From Methylobacterium marchantiae (GTDB lineage Bacteria > Pseudomonadota > Alphaproteobacteria > Rhizobiales > Beijerinckiaceae), in NCBI RefSeq assembly GCF_022179405.1, contig NZ_BPQT01000040.1, positions 51,118-115,117 of the forward strand: a DNA stretch of 64,000 bases. Reading direction: 5' to 3'. Both the position numbers and the translations under genes were made by a program. Of the stretch, positions 25,408-34,800 are shown piece by piece. Numbering within the stretch: position 1 is the first letter of the stretch; every line of letters starts with the position of its first letter. The notes beneath the pieces are model-generated. The model ran no database searches and had not been told where the DNA came from. It worked only from the letters and a program-made list of their open reading frames with translations.

Positions 25408-25489
25408 CGCCGGCTATGGATAGTCGGCGAAAGGGGCTGGCGGAGACGAACGTCTTCGCGTAGCCAACCGCCCGGGGAAAACGGCCCCG
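25408..25489 (+). ncRNA. Candidate structured RNA or 5' leader
   Basis: Three consecutive structures occupy the gap before the small gene at 25508. First, a hairpin at 25408-25429 (CGCCGGCTA against TAGTCGGCG, one G-T pair). Second, GGCT (25435-25438) then GGCGG (25439-25443), an inner hairpin AGAC-GAAC-GTCT, then AGCC (25462-25465) and CCGCC (25468-25472), which can form a pseudoknot or two exclusive folds. Third, CGGGG-AAAACGG-CCCCG at 25473-25489. It resembles a riboswitch or sRNA but matches no class that I can name. Strand is assumed from the downstream gene. Confidence 0.45.
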
Positions 25490-25507
25490 AGTGACGGAAC
25501 GCAGACC

Positions 25508-25717
25508 ATGCCCCAGCAGGCCCAGTCGAGCTTCGATTCTCAGCGTCCTTGCGAGCGCATGCCGCTCCAGGATCAGGTCGAGGCCGCCGTCCAGGACGGC
25601 ACGACCCCGATCAGCCGGCTGCTCCGGCTCATGTTCGCCGTCGACGCGGACGCCACCGCCAACGAGAACCTGCGCCTGCGCCTGCGCGCGCGCATCGGCG
25701 CCCCGCGCAGCGTCTGA
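25508..25717 (+). CDS. Small hypothetical protein behind the structured leader
   Basis: 69 residues, acidic N-terminal half and an Arg/Leu-rich C-terminal half (NENLRLRLRARIG). No signal peptide or membrane segment. The ribosome site is weak, which fits leader control. It begins 19 bases after the last hairpin of the structured region. I do not recognise the family. Confidence 0.55.
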   Translation: MPQQAQSSFDSQRPCERMPLQDQVEAAVQDGTTPISRLLRLMFAVDADATANENLRLRLRARIGAPRSV

Positions 25718-25736
25718 TCACCTCCGGGCCGACGCC

Positions 25737-26015
25737 CTATCGCCGCCTGTGCTTAGCCTGGCGTTGCGGGCGTGCCATGCAGGTCATGTAGATCTGCCGT
25801 CCGAGCGCGTAGAGCCCGATCCCGTTCGGATCGGGTGTCACGAAGACCTTGGCCCGCGCCTCGTTGCGGCAGGCCGCATCCTGCGGGCTCTTGATCGGCG
25901 CCTCGGCGCGCGCCTGGGACGCGGCTCCCAACAATCCCACAGCGACCATACCGGCGATCCAGCTTCCTCGGCGGCGCGCCTCGCTCTTCGCGCCTGTTCC
26001 GGCCGTTCCGCCCAT
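25737..26015 (-). CDS. Small secreted hypothetical protein
   Basis: 92 residues. After a basic N-terminus there is a signal segment (SWIAGMVAVGLLGAASQARA). The mature part carries two Cys (DAACRNEARAKVF and YMTCMARP) and the phrase PDPNGIGLYALGRQIY. ATG 26015 is preceded by GAGGGGGAGCG. It converges on the small gene ending at 25717, 19 bases away. No family recognised. Confidence 0.7.
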   Translation of the reverse strand: MGGTAGTGAKSEARRRGSWIAGMVAVGLLGAASQARAEAPIKSPQDAACRNEARAKVFVTPDPNGIGLYALGRQIYMTCMARPQRQAKHRRR

Positions 26016-26122
26016 GATTCTCGCTCCCCCTCGTTACGGTGAAGGTAGGGCGGATCGACGGGAAATCTCATACGTATTGTGCACTTATCCCGGGCTCATG
26101 ATCGCATCGCCGGACGGTCCGC

Positions 26123-26425
26123 TCACGGCATGATCCAGAGGCAGGACGGCTCGTCCTTCACCGCGAGGCATTCGAACGGCGCCCCGCCGATCATGGCGCG
26201 GTGCTCGGCCGCGCCGACGCGGTCGCGGGCGACGGTTCGGCAACCGGGATGGCCGGGCAGCGCGGCCAAGGCCTGGTCATGGTCGGACTGAGTCTGCCCC
26301 ATCAGCACGCGCAGGCTCACCAGGGTCTCGCAGGCCACGACCTCACGCCGGGCATCGTCGGCCCTCGCCGCACCCGCCGCCAGCGCGAGGAGACATGCGG
26401 CTCCCCATCTCGTCGATCGCATCAT
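26123..26425 (-). CDS. Small secreted Cys-containing protein, paralogue A
   Basis: 100 residues from ATG 26425 (GGGGGA upstream). The signal peptide is WGAACLLALAAGAARA. The mature part reads CETLVSLRVLMGQTQSDH, then HPGCRTVARDRV, FECLAVKDEPSCLWI, with four Cys spaced like those of the next gene upstream (CPSLANLRLLLRQSEGD, GCSLLGRDTV, YDCVGV, SICSWTI). The two are paralogues of an unrecognised periplasmic family, probably with two disulphides. Confidence 0.75.
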   Translation of the reverse strand: MMRSTRWGAACLLALAAGAARADDARREVVACETLVSLRVLMGQTQSDHDQALAALPGHPGCRTVARDRVGAAEHRAMIGGAPFECLAVKDEPSCLWIMP

Positions 26426-26519
26426 GGCGGCGTCCCCCAAGCCAGGTCGTGACACGGGCATGTAGGGCGCTCGCGACGCGCCGGGAGCCTCGGCGACGTC
26501 GCATCACGACTTGGACGCA

Positions 26520-26999
26520 TCACGGTCTGGACTTGCCGGGCGGCGTCTTCGCGGGAGGCGTTTTCTTGGGCGCGCGTGCGGGATCGGCGGGGACGACCGT
26601 TCCCGCGATGGTCCAGGAGCAGATGCTGGTCCCGGTGACGCCGACGCAATCGTAATCGTTGCCGTTGAGCGCGGCGTGGTCGGTGATGGCGTTGACCGTG
26701 TCCCGGCCGAGCAGGCTGCAGCCGAGATGGTCGGCCTTGGGATCGGCGAGCGTCGCGGCCGCCTTCTTCGCATCGCCCTCTGACTGGCGCAGCAGAAGAC
26801 GGAGATTGGCCAGCGACGGGCAGCCGATGGCGGGCGCCGAGGCCATGGCGGTAGCGGGGGGCAGCGGGGCGGGAGTCTTCGCCGTCTGCGCCTGGGCGAG
26901 TGTTTGACCCTGGACGAGCGAACAGGCCATCCCGGCGAGGACGGGCAGGACCGCCGGATGGCGCAGGCGGAAGCCGATCCTCGATGCCGCGTCGCTCAT
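26520..26999 (-). CDS. Small secreted Cys-containing protein, paralogue B
   Basis: 159 residues from ATG 26999, in an ATGA overlap with the deformylase-like gene. Signal region RHPAVLPVLAGMACSLVQG, then an Ala/Pro linker, then the four-Cys domain shared with the gene at 26123-26425. It ends in a Lys/Pro-rich tail (KKTPPAKTPPGKSRP) missing from the paralogue. Probably secreted to the periplasm. Coupled translation with the deformylase-like protein is odd and may be incidental. Confidence 0.75.
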   Translation of the reverse strand: MSDAASRIGFRLRHPAVLPVLAGMACSLVQGQTLAQAQTAKTPAPLPPATAMASAPAIGCPSLANLRLLLRQSEGDAKKAAATLADPKADHLGCSLLGRDTVNAITDHAALNGNDYDCVGVTGTSICSWTIAGTVVPADPARAPKKTPPAKTPPGKSRP

Positions 27000-27496
27000 G
27001 CCGCCCGCCTCGCCTTGGCATAGCGCTTCACCGCCCGCTCGCGCCGGAGCCGTGACAGGCGCTCGATCCAGAAGATGCCGTCGAGCTGGTCGATCTCGTG
27101 CTGGAGGCAGGCCGCCTCGAACCCTTCCGACTCGATCTCGTGCCCGGTCCCGTCGAGGTCGTCGTAGCGCAGCCGTACCGTCACCGCCCGCTCCACGGTA
27201 TCGGACACGCCCGGCATCGAGACGCTGCCCTCGGTCTGGGGGGCCGTCTCGGGCGAGGCGAAGACGATCTCCGGGTTGACGTAGAGCGTGGCCGGCATGC
27301 CGGGTTCGAGCCGCAGGGCCACCACCCGGGCGAGCCAGCCCACATGCGGCCCGGCGAGGCCGATGGCGGAGACGCGGATCAACGCCGCCACGAGGGCATC
27401 CGCCTCCCGCCGCAGGGCGTCGTCGAACACCGTGACCGGCTCGGCCCGCAAACGCAGCCGGGGATCGGGATAGAGGATCAGCGACTGGACCGGCAC
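26996..27496 (-). CDS. Peptide deformylase-like protein with altered metal site
   Basis: 166 residues from GTG 27496 (GGAAGG upstream). The fold is that of peptide deformylase, which removes the formyl group from new proteins using a metal held by Cys and two His. Motif 1 is IGLAGPHVGW (45-54; usual GLAAxQ), motif 2 is EGSVSMPG (89-96; the ligand Cys is Ser91), and motif 3 is QHEIDQLDG (132-140; His133 and catalytic Glu134 kept, the second His is Gln137). Two of three ligands are gone, so deformylase activity is doubtful. A canonical def gene is expected elsewhere. Confidence 0.82.
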   Translation of the reverse strand: MPVQSLILYPDPRLRLRAEPVTVFDDALRREADALVAALIRVSAIGLAGPHVGWLARVVALRLEPGMPATLYVNPEIVFASPETAPQTEGSVSMPGVSDTVERAVTVRLRYDDLDGTGHEIESEGFEAACLQHEIDQLDGIFWIERLSRLRRERAVKRYAKARRAA

Positions 27497-27687
27497 GGGG
27501 CAAGGGACCTTCCGAGGGAGCCGGGCCGTGGATACGCGATCGATCGGGCGGTGTTCAAGGGAGGCATCAGCCGCACGTGCCGATGGGTCTGGCACGGTGG
27601 ACGGTGTCGCCCCGCACCACCCCACCTTCCGCTTCCGCACGCCATGCCGTAAACGCGCGGGATCGTCTCCAAGGTATCCGCGCACCC

Positions 27688-29310
27688 ATGATCCGCCTCG
27701 AAAAAATCGGCAAGCAGAACGGCCGGCAGATCGTCTTCATCGAGGCGTCGGCCGCGCTCCAGAAGGGCGAGAAGGTCGGGCTCGTCGGGCCGAACGGCGC
27801 CGGCAAGACCACCCTGTTCCGGATGATCACCGGCGAGGAGGAGCCCGACGAGGGCCAGGTCGCCACCGACCGGGGCATCACCATCGGCTATTTCAGTCAG
27901 GATGTCGGCGAGATGGCCGGCTGTTCCGTGGTCTCCGCCGTGATGGACGGGGCCGGCCCGGTGAGCGTCGTCGCCACCGAGCTGAAGCAGATCGAGGCCG
28001 GCCTCGCCGATCCCGACCGGATGGACGAGATGGACGCCCTCGTCGAGCGCTACGGCGAGGTCCAGGCCCGGTTCGAGGAGCTCGACGGCTACGCCCTGGA
28101 GGGCCGCGCCTACGAGGTGCTGGCGGGGCTGAGCTTCAGCCAGGAGATGATGGACGGCGATGTCGGCAAGCTCTCCGGCGGCTGGAAGATGCGCGTGGCG
28201 CTCGCCCGCATCCTCCTGATGAACCCCGACGTGATGCTCCTCGACGAGCCCTCCAACCACCTCGACATCGAGAGCCTGATCTGGCTCGAGGCCTTCCTCA
28301 AGAACTACGAGGGCGCCCTGCTGATGACCTCGCACGACCGCGAGTTCATGAACCGCATCGTCTCCAAGGTCATCGAGATCGACGGCGGCACGCTCACCAC
28401 CTATTCGGGCGATTACGTCTTCTACGAGCAGCAGCGGGCCCTCAACGAGACGCACCAGCAGGCGCAGTTCGAGCGCCAGCAGGCGATGCTCGCCAAGGAG
28501 ATCAAGTTCATCGAGCGGTTCAAGGCCCGCGCCAGCCACGCCGCCCAGGTGCAGAGCCGGGTCAAGAAGCTCGACAAGATCGAGCGGGTGGAGCCGCCCA
28601 AGCGCCGCCAGTCGGTGGCCTTCGACTTCCTGCCGGCGCCGCGCTCGGGCGACGACGTCGTCATCATCAAGAACGTGCACAAGCGCTACGGCAGCCGCAG
28701 CATCTACGAGGGGCTCGATTTCTCCATCCGCCGCCGCGAGCGCTGGTGCGTGATGGGCATCAACGGCGCCGGCAAATCCACGCTGCTGAAGCTCGTGACC
28801 GGCTCGACCCAGCCCGACGACGGCAGCATCGCGGTGGGCGGCAGCGTCAAGCTCGGCTATTTCGCCCAGCACGCCATGGACCTGCTCGACGGCGACCTCA
28901 CCGTGTTCCAGGACCTGGAGGCCAGCTTCCCGCAGGCGGGGCAGGGGAGCCTGCGCGCGCTCGCCGGCTGTTTCGGCTTCTCCGGCGACGATGTGGAGAA
29001 GCGCTGCCGCGTGCTCTCGGGCGGCGAGAAGGCCCGCCTCGTCATGGCCAAGATGCTGTTCGACCCGCCGAACTTCCTCGTCCTCGACGAGCCCACCAAC
29101 CACCTCGACATGGGCACGAAGGAGATGCTCATCACGGCCCTGGCGAATTACGAGGGCACGATGCTGTTCGTGAGCCACGACCGCCACTTCCTCGCCGCCC
29201 TGTCGAACCGCGTCCTCGAACTCACCGCCGACGGCATCCACCAATATGGCGGCGGCTACACCGAATACGTGGCTCGCACCGGCCAGGAGGCGCCGGGCCT
29301 GAGGAGCTGA
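27688..29310 (+). CDS. ABC-F family ATPase (ribosome-associated)
   Basis: 540 residues with two ABC domains and no membrane part. Domain 1 has GPNGAGKTT and KLSGGWKMRVALA with MLLDEPSNHLD; the linker (about 240-300) is charged (EIKFIERFKARASHAAQVQSR); domain 2 has GINGAGKST and VLSGGEKARLVMA with LVLDEPTNHLD. This is the Uup/EttA/YbiT type that binds ribosomal sites and influences elongation. ATG 27688 begins the conserved part. It is divergent from the deformylase-like gene. Confidence 0.9.
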   Translation: MIRLEKIGKQNGRQIVFIEASAALQKGEKVGLVGPNGAGKTTLFRMITGEEEPDEGQVATDRGITIGYFSQDVGEMAGCSVVSAVMDGAGPVSVVATELKQIEAGLADPDRMDEMDALVERYGEVQARFEELDGYALEGRAYEVLAGLSFSQEMMDGDVGKLSGGWKMRVALARILLMNPDVMLLDEPSNHLDIESLIWLEAFLKNYEGALLMTSHDREFMNRIVSKVIEIDGGTLTTYSGDYVFYEQQRALNETHQQAQFERQQAMLAKEIKFIERFKARASHAAQVQSRVKKLDKIERVEPPKRRQSVAFDFLPAPRSGDDVVIIKNVHKRYGSRSIYEGLDFSIRRRERWCVMGINGAGKSTLLKLVTGSTQPDDGSIAVGGSVKLGYFAQHAMDLLDGDLTVFQDLEASFPQAGQGSLRALAGCFGFSGDDVEKRCRVLSGGEKARLVMAKMLFDPPNFLVLDEPTNHLDMGTKEMLITALANYEGTMLFVSHDRHFLAALSNRVLELTADGIHQYGGGYTEYVARTGQEAPGLRS

Positions 29311-29315
29311 GCGGG

Positions 29316-29341
29316 GACGGGCGCTCAGCTGGTGCCCCGTC
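29316..29341 (+). terminator. Probable terminator after the ABC-F gene
   Basis: GACGGG (29316-29321) pairs with CCCGTC (29336-29341), with three more pairs inside around one bulged C, then CTTTTCTCC. It lies five bases after the stop codon at 29310. Confidence 0.6.
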
Positions 29342-29439
29342 TTTTCTCCGGCGCCCCTTTCCCGGCCGCCTGGCGCGAAGCGGACGATGAGCCGGGACCC
29401 GGCGCAAGACGCGCCGCGCCGGCGGCCCGCCGCAACCGG

Positions 29440-29467
29440 CTTGGAGGTTCGGACTTGGAGGTTCGGA
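29440..29467. repeat. Short tandem repeat, 14 bases twice
   Basis: CTTGGAGGTTCGGA occurs twice head to tail in the gap between the ABC-F gene and the small gene at 29594. It may reflect local slippage. No function is evident. Confidence 0.6.
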
Positions 29468-29593
29468 CGCTTCGCGCGTTCTTGTGCTAGCCCCCGGATC
29501 GGGTTCCGCCTCGCTCCACCCGTCCGGGGACGGGGCGCGTATGGAGAACAGGAGCCCGGACAACCGCATCCGATCCCCCCCAGGAGACCGACC

Positions 29594-29968
29594 ATGGATG
29601 CCAAGCTCGCGGATTTCGTCAGGTCGGCGGCGGCGCAGGCCCGGAGCAAGGCCCGCGCGTTCGGCGCGTCGTCGTCGAAGGACGCGCTGCCCTGGGCGGT
29701 GATCGAGGCCTTCGATGCCGATGTGCGCGGCCATGTGGAGCGCGACCGCCGCATCGAGGAGGAGCGTGACCGGGTGCTCATCGCCGCCGTCGATTTCGCC
29801 GAGACGCCGCCGGAAGAGGGCGAGGAGGCCGTCGAGGCCGCGCGCCACGCCCTCATCGATGCGATCGACTATCTCGAACAGGCCGTCCTGCGCTTCGGCA
29901 CCGTCAACCGCCAGGGGGCCAGGCTCGGCTACGGCGAGGCGGGGCAGAGGGTGGCGGCGAAGACCTGA
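29594..29968 (+). CDS. Small hypothetical helical protein
   Basis: 124 residues, mostly charged alpha helix (RDRRIEEERDRVLIAAVDFAE, then EAVEAARHALIDAIDYLEQ). No signal or membrane segment. ATG 29594 follows CAGGAGACCG. Frames open upstream are not preceded by a ribosome site. It converges with the phosphate transporter gene. I do not recognise the family. Confidence 0.65.
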   Translation: MDAKLADFVRSAAAQARSKARAFGASSSKDALPWAVIEAFDADVRGHVERDRRIEEERDRVLIAAVDFAETPPEEGEEAVEAARHALIDAIDYLEQAVLRFGTVNRQGARLGYGEAGQRVAAKT

Positions 29969-29975
29969 CCGGGGA

Positions 29976-30992
29976 TCAGCGGAACAGGCCGGTGATCCAG
30001 TAGGAGCCCGCCGCGATGAGGGCGGCGGCGGGCAGGGTCAGCACCCAGGCGACGACGATGTTGCCGGCGACGCCCCAGCGCACGGCCGATGTCCGGCGGG
30101 CGGCACCGACGCCGACGATGGCGCCCGTGATGGTGTGGGTGGTCGAGACCGGCACGCCGAGCCAGGTCGCGAGGAACAGGGTGATGGCGCCGCCGGTCTC
30201 GGCGCAGAACCCCTGCATCGGGTTCAGCCGGGTGATCTTCGAGCCCATCGTGTGGACGATGCGCCATCCGCCGAGCAGGGTGCCGAGCGCCATGGCCGAC
30301 TGGCAGGCCAGCACCACCCAGAGCGGCACGTGGAAGTCGCCGCCGAGATGGCCCTGCGAATAGAGCAGCACCGCGATGATCCCCATGGTCTTCTGCGCGT
30401 CGTTGCCGCCATGGCCGAGGGAATAGAGCGAGGCCGAGACGAATTGCAGGAGCCGGAAGCTCCGGTCGACGCCGAACGGCGTGGCCCGCCGGCAGGCCCA
30501 GGATACGATCAGCACGAGGAGGAGAGCCAGCAGGAAGCCGAGGAGCGGCGAGAGCACGATGGCCGCGATCGTCTTCGACAGGCCGGACCAGACCACGACG
30601 TCGAGGCCCGCCTTGGCCGTTCCGGCCCCCACGAGGCCGCCCACCAGGGCGTGCGAAGAACTCGACGGGATGCCGAGCACCCAGGTGGCGATGTTCCAGG
30701 CGATGGCGCCGATGAGCGCGCACAGGATCACGCGCGGATCGATGATGCCGGCATCGACGATCCCGGTGCCCAGCGTCTGCGCCACGTGGAGGCCGAAGAA
30801 CAGGAACGCTATGAAGTTGAAGAAGGCGGCCCACAGGACCGCGTATTGCGGGCGCAACACCCGGGTCGAGACGATGGTGGCGATGGAATTGGCCGCGTCG
30901 TGCAGCCCGTTGAGGAAGTCGAAGAACAGTGCGATGGCGATGAGGCCGGCCAGGGCCGGCAGCGCGAGCGAGGCGGCGTCCATGCCGGTCAC
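29976..30992 (-). CDS. pit: PiT family low-affinity inorganic phosphate transporter
   Basis: 338 residues with about ten membrane helices. Family motifs are FDFLNGLHDAANSIATIVSTR near the N-terminus and GIPSSSSHALVGGLVG in the middle, the paired signatures of PiT transporters that move metal-phosphate with protons. It starts with GTG 30992 in a GTGA overlap with the DUF47 gene; ATG 30983 is an alternative. DUF47/PhoU-like proteins commonly pair with PiT and probably regulate it. Confidence 0.93.
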   Translation of the reverse strand: MTGMDAASLALPALAGLIAIALFFDFLNGLHDAANSIATIVSTRVLRPQYAVLWAAFFNFIAFLFFGLHVAQTLGTGIVDAGIIDPRVILCALIGAIAWNIATWVLGIPSSSSHALVGGLVGAGTAKAGLDVVVWSGLSKTIAAIVLSPLLGFLLALLLVLIVSWACRRATPFGVDRSFRLLQFVSASLYSLGHGGNDAQKTMGIIAVLLYSQGHLGGDFHVPLWVVLACQSAMALGTLLGGWRIVHTMGSKITRLNPMQGFCAETGGAITLFLATWLGVPVSTTHTITGAIVGVGAARRTSAVRWGVAGNIVVAWVLTLPAAALIAAGSYWITGLFR

Positions 30993-31645
30993 ACGTTCTC
31001 GATCACGATGCCGCTGATCTCGTTGGCGACGTCCTCGAACCGGTCGACCACGTCTTCCAGGTGCCCGTAGATCTCGGCGCCGATGAGGTAGGCCATGGTG
31101 TCGCCGTCGCCGCCATCCTTGCGATGCGCCCTGTAGAGGGCCTTGAGGCCGCGCTCCTGCAACTCGTCCGAGCGCCCCTCGACGCGGGTGATCCGCTCGG
31201 TGAGGGTGTTGATCCGGCCCGCATGGGTCCCGACCGCGCTGAGGAGGGGGATCGTCTCGGCCGTGAGCCGGGCCGCCTCGATCACGGTCTCGCCCATCTC
31301 GCGCATCAGCGGCTCGAAGCTGCGCACCTCGTAGAGGGCGATGGTCTTCACGGTCTTGTTCATCTGGTCGATGGCGTCGTCCATCGACTGGATCAGGTCC
31401 TTGATGTCGCCCCGGTCGAAGGGGGTGATGAAGCTCCGCCGCACGGCGAGCAGCACCTCGGCGGTGATCGCGTCGGCCTCGTGCTCGCGATCGACGATGA
31501 CCTGGCAGTGGCGCGGCACGTCCTCGCCGCCCTCCAGCACCTTCTGGAGCGCCTCGGCACCGGCGACGAGGGTATGGGAATGGCGTTCGAACAGATCGAA
31601 GAAGCGGTCTTCCCGCGGCATCAGCGCCCGAAACCAGCCCAGCAT
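30989..31645 (-). CDS. DUF47/PhoU-like phosphate transport regulator
   Basis: About 218 residues from ATG 31645 (AAAGGGGAC upstream). Helical, with the pattern MPREDRFFDLFERHSHTLVAG and the EHEADAITAEVL motif of DUF47, whose acidic residues bind metal. It overlaps the start of pit by four bases. Partner of the transporter in phosphate uptake control. Confidence 0.9.
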   Translation of the reverse strand: MLGWFRALMPREDRFFDLFERHSHTLVAGAEALQKVLEGGEDVPRHCQVIVDREHEADAITAEVLLAVRRSFITPFDRGDIKDLIQSMDDAIDQMNKTVKTIALYEVRSFEPLMREMGETVIEAARLTAETIPLLSAVGTHAGRINTLTERITRVEGRSDELQERGLKALYRAHRKDGGDGDTMAYLIGAEIYGHLEDVVDRFEDVANEISGIVIENV

Positions 31646-31822
31646 CCGGCGCGTCCCCTTTGCTCCGACGACGGGCACGCCCGCACGGGATTGCAGGCTA
31701 CATGAACCCTCGCGGCGGCGTCACCATCAGGAACCCGCCTTCCGGTAACGCTTTCGTGGCGGGTCCGGTACCGGATTCCGGCGCATGGGATGCCGGCGCA
31801 CCGAAAACCGGCACATGGGAGC

Positions 31823-34800
31823 TCAATATTCCCACTCGGCTCCCACACCCACGGCGGTGCGGCCGTCGCTGCCGGCCTCGCCCTGGATCTTGATGCGGCG
31901 GGTCACGTCGTAATCGACCGTGGCCGCCGTGTCCTGGGGCTTGGCGCCCGCCTTCACGCCGACGCTGAGGCGGTCGCTGAGATAGCGCGAGGCGCCCAGG
32001 GCCGGACCGCCGGAGGCGCCGGTGGAGACGTCGAGGCTGTCGAGGCCGAGACCCTTGCGGGCCTGCTCGAACACGTCCGGCCCGCCGGCCCCGCCGGAGA
32101 GCTGCGACACGGCCTGGGCGAGCTGGAGCGCCTGGAACGGCGAGAGGCCGCCGGCCGCCTTCTTGAACAGCAGCCGCGACAGCACCTCGTCCTGCGGCAG
32201 GGTCGGGTCGGAGGTGAGGACGAAGTCGGGCTGGTTGGCCGGGCCGGTCACGGCGACGCGGGCGGTGACCTCGGCGGCCTTGGTCTCGGCGAGGAAATCG
32301 AGCTCGGGGATCGCGAGCTCGCCGTTGAAGGCGAGGCGGCCGCGGGTGAAATCGAGGCGCTGGCCGATGATGCTGAGGCGGCCCCGGCGCATGGCGAAAT
32401 CACCGACGGCCACCGGATCGCGCGAGGTGCCGGTGAGGCGCAGGTCGCCGCCGAGCTCCGCGTCGATGCCGCGCCCGCGCACGAAGATCCGGCTCGGCGC
32501 GGAGACCGTCACGTCCAGCGTCGCGTCGAAGGGCGGGGGCGCCTTCTTGCGCCGCCCGATCGCGGCGATCTTCGCCCTGCGGTCGGCCTTCGCGTCGAGG
32601 CGCGCCCGCACGTCGCCGGGGGTGTTGACCCGGCGGACGCCGGGCAGGGGCTGCACCGTGGCGGGCAGGCGATCCGGGACCGTCACGTCGACGGACGCGA
32701 GATCGACCCGGCCGGAGATCTTCGGCGTGCGCGCCAGCGGACCGCTCAGGGCGAGGTTGAGGCTCGCGGTGGCGGTGACGATCGGGCTGGAGACGAGTTC
32801 GGCCCGCTCTGCGGTGAGCTTGAACGTGCCGGGGAACCCGGCCGCCGGGTCCAGGGCGACGCGGCCGCTGGCCTGGAGGCCGCCGCCGTTGCGGGTCTGG
32901 GCGGTGAGCCGCTCCACCACCAGCGTGTCCCCGCGCCCGGTGACGCGGCCCTCGATCTGCTTGAGGGCGATGCCCTGCAGCGGATCGGTGAAGCTGCCGC
33001 CGGACAGGGTGGCGACGCCCTCGGCGCGGGGCGCGTCGAGGGTGCCCGAGACGCCGCCGTCGAGGGTGACACGGCCCGCGACGCGCTGGCCGCCGGCGCT
33101 GAGCAGGCTGTTGGCCATGGCCGCGTCGAGGGTGCCGCGCAGCTTCAGGGCGATCGGCCCGCCCGCCGAGACGGGCAGGAAGCCGGCGAGGGTGAGCGCG
33201 GCGCCGCGTCCGGCATTGACCGTTCCCTCGATCCCGGCGCGGCCGTCACCGAGTGTGCCGCTCGCCTTGGCGTCGATGGGGGGCAGGCCGGCCTTGCGGG
33301 TCTCCGGCGTCACCAGCTTCGCCACCGACAGGGCGTAACGCCCCTCCGGCCGCGCACTCGTGCCGCGGATGTCGGCGTCGCCGTCGAGGGTGCCGGTGAG
33401 GGCGAGACTCGGCGAGGCGATGCGGGCGAGCGCCAGCGGCACAGCCCGGATGCCGAGCTTCAGGTCGAGGCTCGACCCGGCCCGGCCGGCGAGACTGACC
33501 CGGCCGGTGCCGGCGGCGACGACGAGGCCGTCGATGACGGCCGAGCCCTTGTCGAGGGTGATCGTGGCGGGGCCGGCCAGCGCCAAGCGGTCCTTGCCGC
33601 GCGCGGCGGAGAAGCGCGCCAGTTCGATCCGCGTCCGCTCGGAGGGAACCAGCCGGGCGGCACCGTCGAGGTCGAAGCCGCGCGCCTTGGCGGTGAGGGT
33701 GATGTCGCTGGCATTGGGCGATCCCACCGCCAGGACACGCACGGTGTCGATGGATTCCCCGGCGGCGAAGACCCGGTCGGCATTGATCCTCCCGTCGATG
33801 ACGGGATGGGCGAGGAGGTCGCGGCCGGTGAGGTCGGCGTCGAGCTGCGCGAGGCCGATCTCGCCCGAGCGCAGGGAGGCGCCCCTGGCCTTCACGGCGG
33901 CGTCCTGGCGTCCGCCGTCGCGGGAGAGGGCGATGGAGGCGTCGAGGCTGCCGGCCAGGGGCGTGAGGGCCAGCGGCGACAGGTCGTCGAGATTGGCCGC
34001 CGAGAGAGCGACCGTCCCCTGGGTCAGCAGGGTCGCAGCATCGACGGTCGCCTTGCCGTCGAGGGTGGCGGAGCCGAGATTCACGGCGAGCCGGTCGAGG
34101 GACCAATCCGCGCCCGTGCGGGCGAGATGCACGTCCCCGCGCAGGGTCTTGCCGCCGATCTCGCCGCCGAGGGCCAGGGTTCCGTCGAGGGCGCCCGTCA
34201 GGTCCTTGAGCGTCGCGGCCACGCGCAGGTCGCGGATCGGGCGGCCGAGCGCCCGTCCGTCCGCGGCGGTGAGGGTCGCGGTGAGGTCCGGCTTCTCCAG
34301 GGTGCCGGAGAGACGGCCGTCGAGGAGGGCGCGGCCGGAAAGGCGCGGATCGAGGGCGGAGAGGGATTTCAGGTCCACCAGGAGCTTGGCATCGGCGAGG
34401 CGCGCCGTGGCCTTGCCTTCCAGCCGCGCGACCATCTCGGCGCCGTCGAGCTTGGCCCCCTCGAAACTGTAGCCGTCGAAGACCTGCGACAGGCGACCCG
34501 AGAAGCGCGGTTCGCGCCCGAGCAGCCGGTCGAGGGCGGGCAGGCCGAGGGCGAGCCCCCGGGTCGTCGCATCGACATCGGCGGTCACGGCCTTTCGGGC
34601 CGGGTCGCCGCTGAGGGCGGCCTTCACGGCGACGCTGCCGGCCAGGGTCCGGTCGGCGACATCGGAGAAGGCGGAGAGGTCGGCGAGGCCGGCATTCAGC
34701 GTGCCGGCGAGGGTGTTCTGGCCCACCCGGCCCACATAGGACAGCTTGGCGGTGGGCGCATCGAGATCGAACGTCGCCACGTCGACCACGCCGTCGGGCT

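Noticed and set aside
31730-31822. Repeated CCGGCxCATGGGA-like words after tamB.
   Set aside because: Short and imperfect; no stable hairpin or copy elsewhere in the window.
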